Shown here piece after piece: positions 63,401 through 64,000 of a stretch of DNA of 64,000 nucleotides. The notes under the pieces were generated by a model. It saw only the letters and a list, made by a program, of their open reading frames with translations, ran no database searches and had not been told where the DNA came from. Origin of the DNA: Sulfitobacter sp. 20_GPM-1509m (GTDB taxonomy: Bacteria > Pseudomonadota > Alphaproteobacteria > Rhodobacterales > Rhodobacteraceae). How positions within the stretch are numbered: the first letter of the stretch is position 1; every line of letters begins with the position of its first letter. Made by a program: the position numbers and the translations under genes. The stretch lies in contig NZ_JIBC01000005.1 of NCBI RefSeq assembly GCF_000620505.1, positions 434,001 to 498,000 of the forward strand, written 5' to 3'.

Positions 63401-64000
63401 CCCGCCCGCGCGGCTGCTGGACCTGACGCGGCTTGTGCGTCGGGCCGGGCGTGTTCTGACGGGCGTGGACCGGGTCGAGATGGCCTATCTGCGCAGGCTG
63501 GTGGCGGATGATGTGCCGGCCTTTGCGCTTGTCCGAACGCCCCTGGGCTATGTTCTGCTGGACCGTGCGGGCATGGCGTCGCTGGTGTTGCGGATTGAGG
63601 GTGCCGTGCCCTGGGCCAGGCCCGACCTTTTGTCACGGCTGGCGCGGGGGCAGACAGCGGTGCAACAGGCGGCGCAAACGGATGTGCGCAAGCTGGCCAT
63701 GGCGCGGACTTTGCCGCGTGGGCTGGCGGCAATGTTGCGCAAGCATCTGCCGCAGGGCACGACCTATCTGAACACCGGCCATTCCAACCTGACCGACCGC
63801 GTGTTGCAGGCGGCGCAGGGGTTGGGCGGGCGCATCGGTGTCTTTGTCCACGATGTGATCCCGCTGGAGTTCCCGCAGTTCCAGCGCCCCGAAACGGTCG
63901 AGCCCTTTCGCGCCAAGATGCGGCGGGTGCAGGCCTGTGCCGATGTAATCATCTGCAACTCGGCCGATACATTGCACCGCGCAGGGCAGGTGATGGCCCA
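63390..64000 (+). CDS. Glycosyltransferase, N-terminal part (family 1-type, Rhodobacterales)
   Basis: The frame opens with TTG, overlapping galE, and runs off the right edge. It encodes the recognisable start RLLDLTRLVRRAGRVLTGVDR, then LNTGHSNLTDRVLQ, IGVFVHDVIPLEFPQF and ADVIICNSADTLHRA, all typical of the Rhodobacterales glycosyltransferase group with a GT-B fold. No ATG lies in frame near the start, so TTG at 63390 is the best choice; a CTG nine bases upstream is less likely. It is the next sugar-adding enzyme in the polysaccharide block. Confidence 0.8.
   Translation, partial: MTNNPPARLLDLTRLVRRAGRVLTGVDRVEMAYLRRLVADDVPAFALVRTPLGYVLLDRAGMASLVLRIEGAVPWARPDLLSRLARGQTAVQQAAQTDVRKLAMARTLPRGLAAMLRKHLPQGTTYLNTGHSNLTDRVLQAAQGLGGRIGVFVHDVIPLEFPQFQRPETVEPFRAKMRRVQACADVIICNSADTLHRAGQVMA

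Overview
The window looks like chromosome of a marine Roseobacter-group alphaproteobacterium (Rhodobacterales). The evidence is a uniformly high G+C content, dense directons, many ABC transporters for small organic compounds, and a set of housekeeping neighbourhoods: rimP-nusA-ylxR-infB, dnaK-dnaJ, secA divergent from parvulin-argJ-mutT, an NDUFAF5-like methyltransferase beside hemH and comF, and a KpsM-like permease beside cysQ-kdsB. I see no rRNA, tRNA, insertion sequence, prophage or CRISPR array. No stretch without a gene is longer than about 230 bases.

Left third (1-26.7 kb) is accessory catabolism and transport. 1-7 kb: a leftward CoA-transferase operon (two-subunit CoA-transferase plus a CaiB-type enzyme) faces a rightward PotABCD-type ABC transporter with fused permeases. 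An IclR regulator follows, and two matching 17-bp palindromes lie in the divergent intergenic region. 7-14.3 kb: one rightward cluster joins a creatininase-family hydrolase, a SsuBC/ThiXZ-type ABC transporter with an NMT1/THI5-like binding protein, a cytosine-deaminase-type amidohydrolase, an FAD-linked oxidase, a RutR-like TetR regulator and a Rid-family protein. It is probably an uptake and ring-opening route for a small N-heterocycle; the substrate is unknown. 14.3-18.9 kb: an Lrp regulator is divergent from an MdeB/AceE-type 2-oxoacid dehydrogenase E1, followed by an acetylpolyamine-amidohydrolase/HDAC-like enzyme and a cupin. 18.9-26.8 kb: an orphan oligopeptide-type binding protein, a YegD-like Hsp70, a multi-spanning transporter-like protein, and a leftward class V aminotransferase / CaiB / ArgE-DapE operon.

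Middle (26.8-43.1 kb) is mostly housekeeping: a RumA-type RNA methyltransferase, two YkuD L,D-transpeptidases flanking a CAP-domain lipoprotein, a 59-aa secreted peptide with a strong terminator, hemH, comF, a glutaredoxin-Nit pair, ubiG, proline iminopeptidase, a short Dpp-type binding protein, then rimP-nusA-ylxR-infB behind a possible attenuated leader.

Right part (43.1-64 kb): a 44-aa conserved-looking peptide gene, mutT-argJ-parvulin, secA, two exported proteins (one a PstS-like/OmpA fusion), radC, a methyltransferase, dnaJ, dnaK with a heat-shock-like promoter, alkB, an SH3 protein with a polysaccharide-export-type permease, and a surface-polysaccharide precursor block (cysQ, kdsB, a GT2, galU, galE and a glycosyltransferase cut by the right edge).

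The parts most worth follow-up are the 7.1-14.3 kb N-heterocycle-like cluster with its RutR-like site, the IclR-type operator pair, the rimP leader, the two tiny peptide genes, and the 29.4 kb inverted repeat between divergent cell-wall genes.
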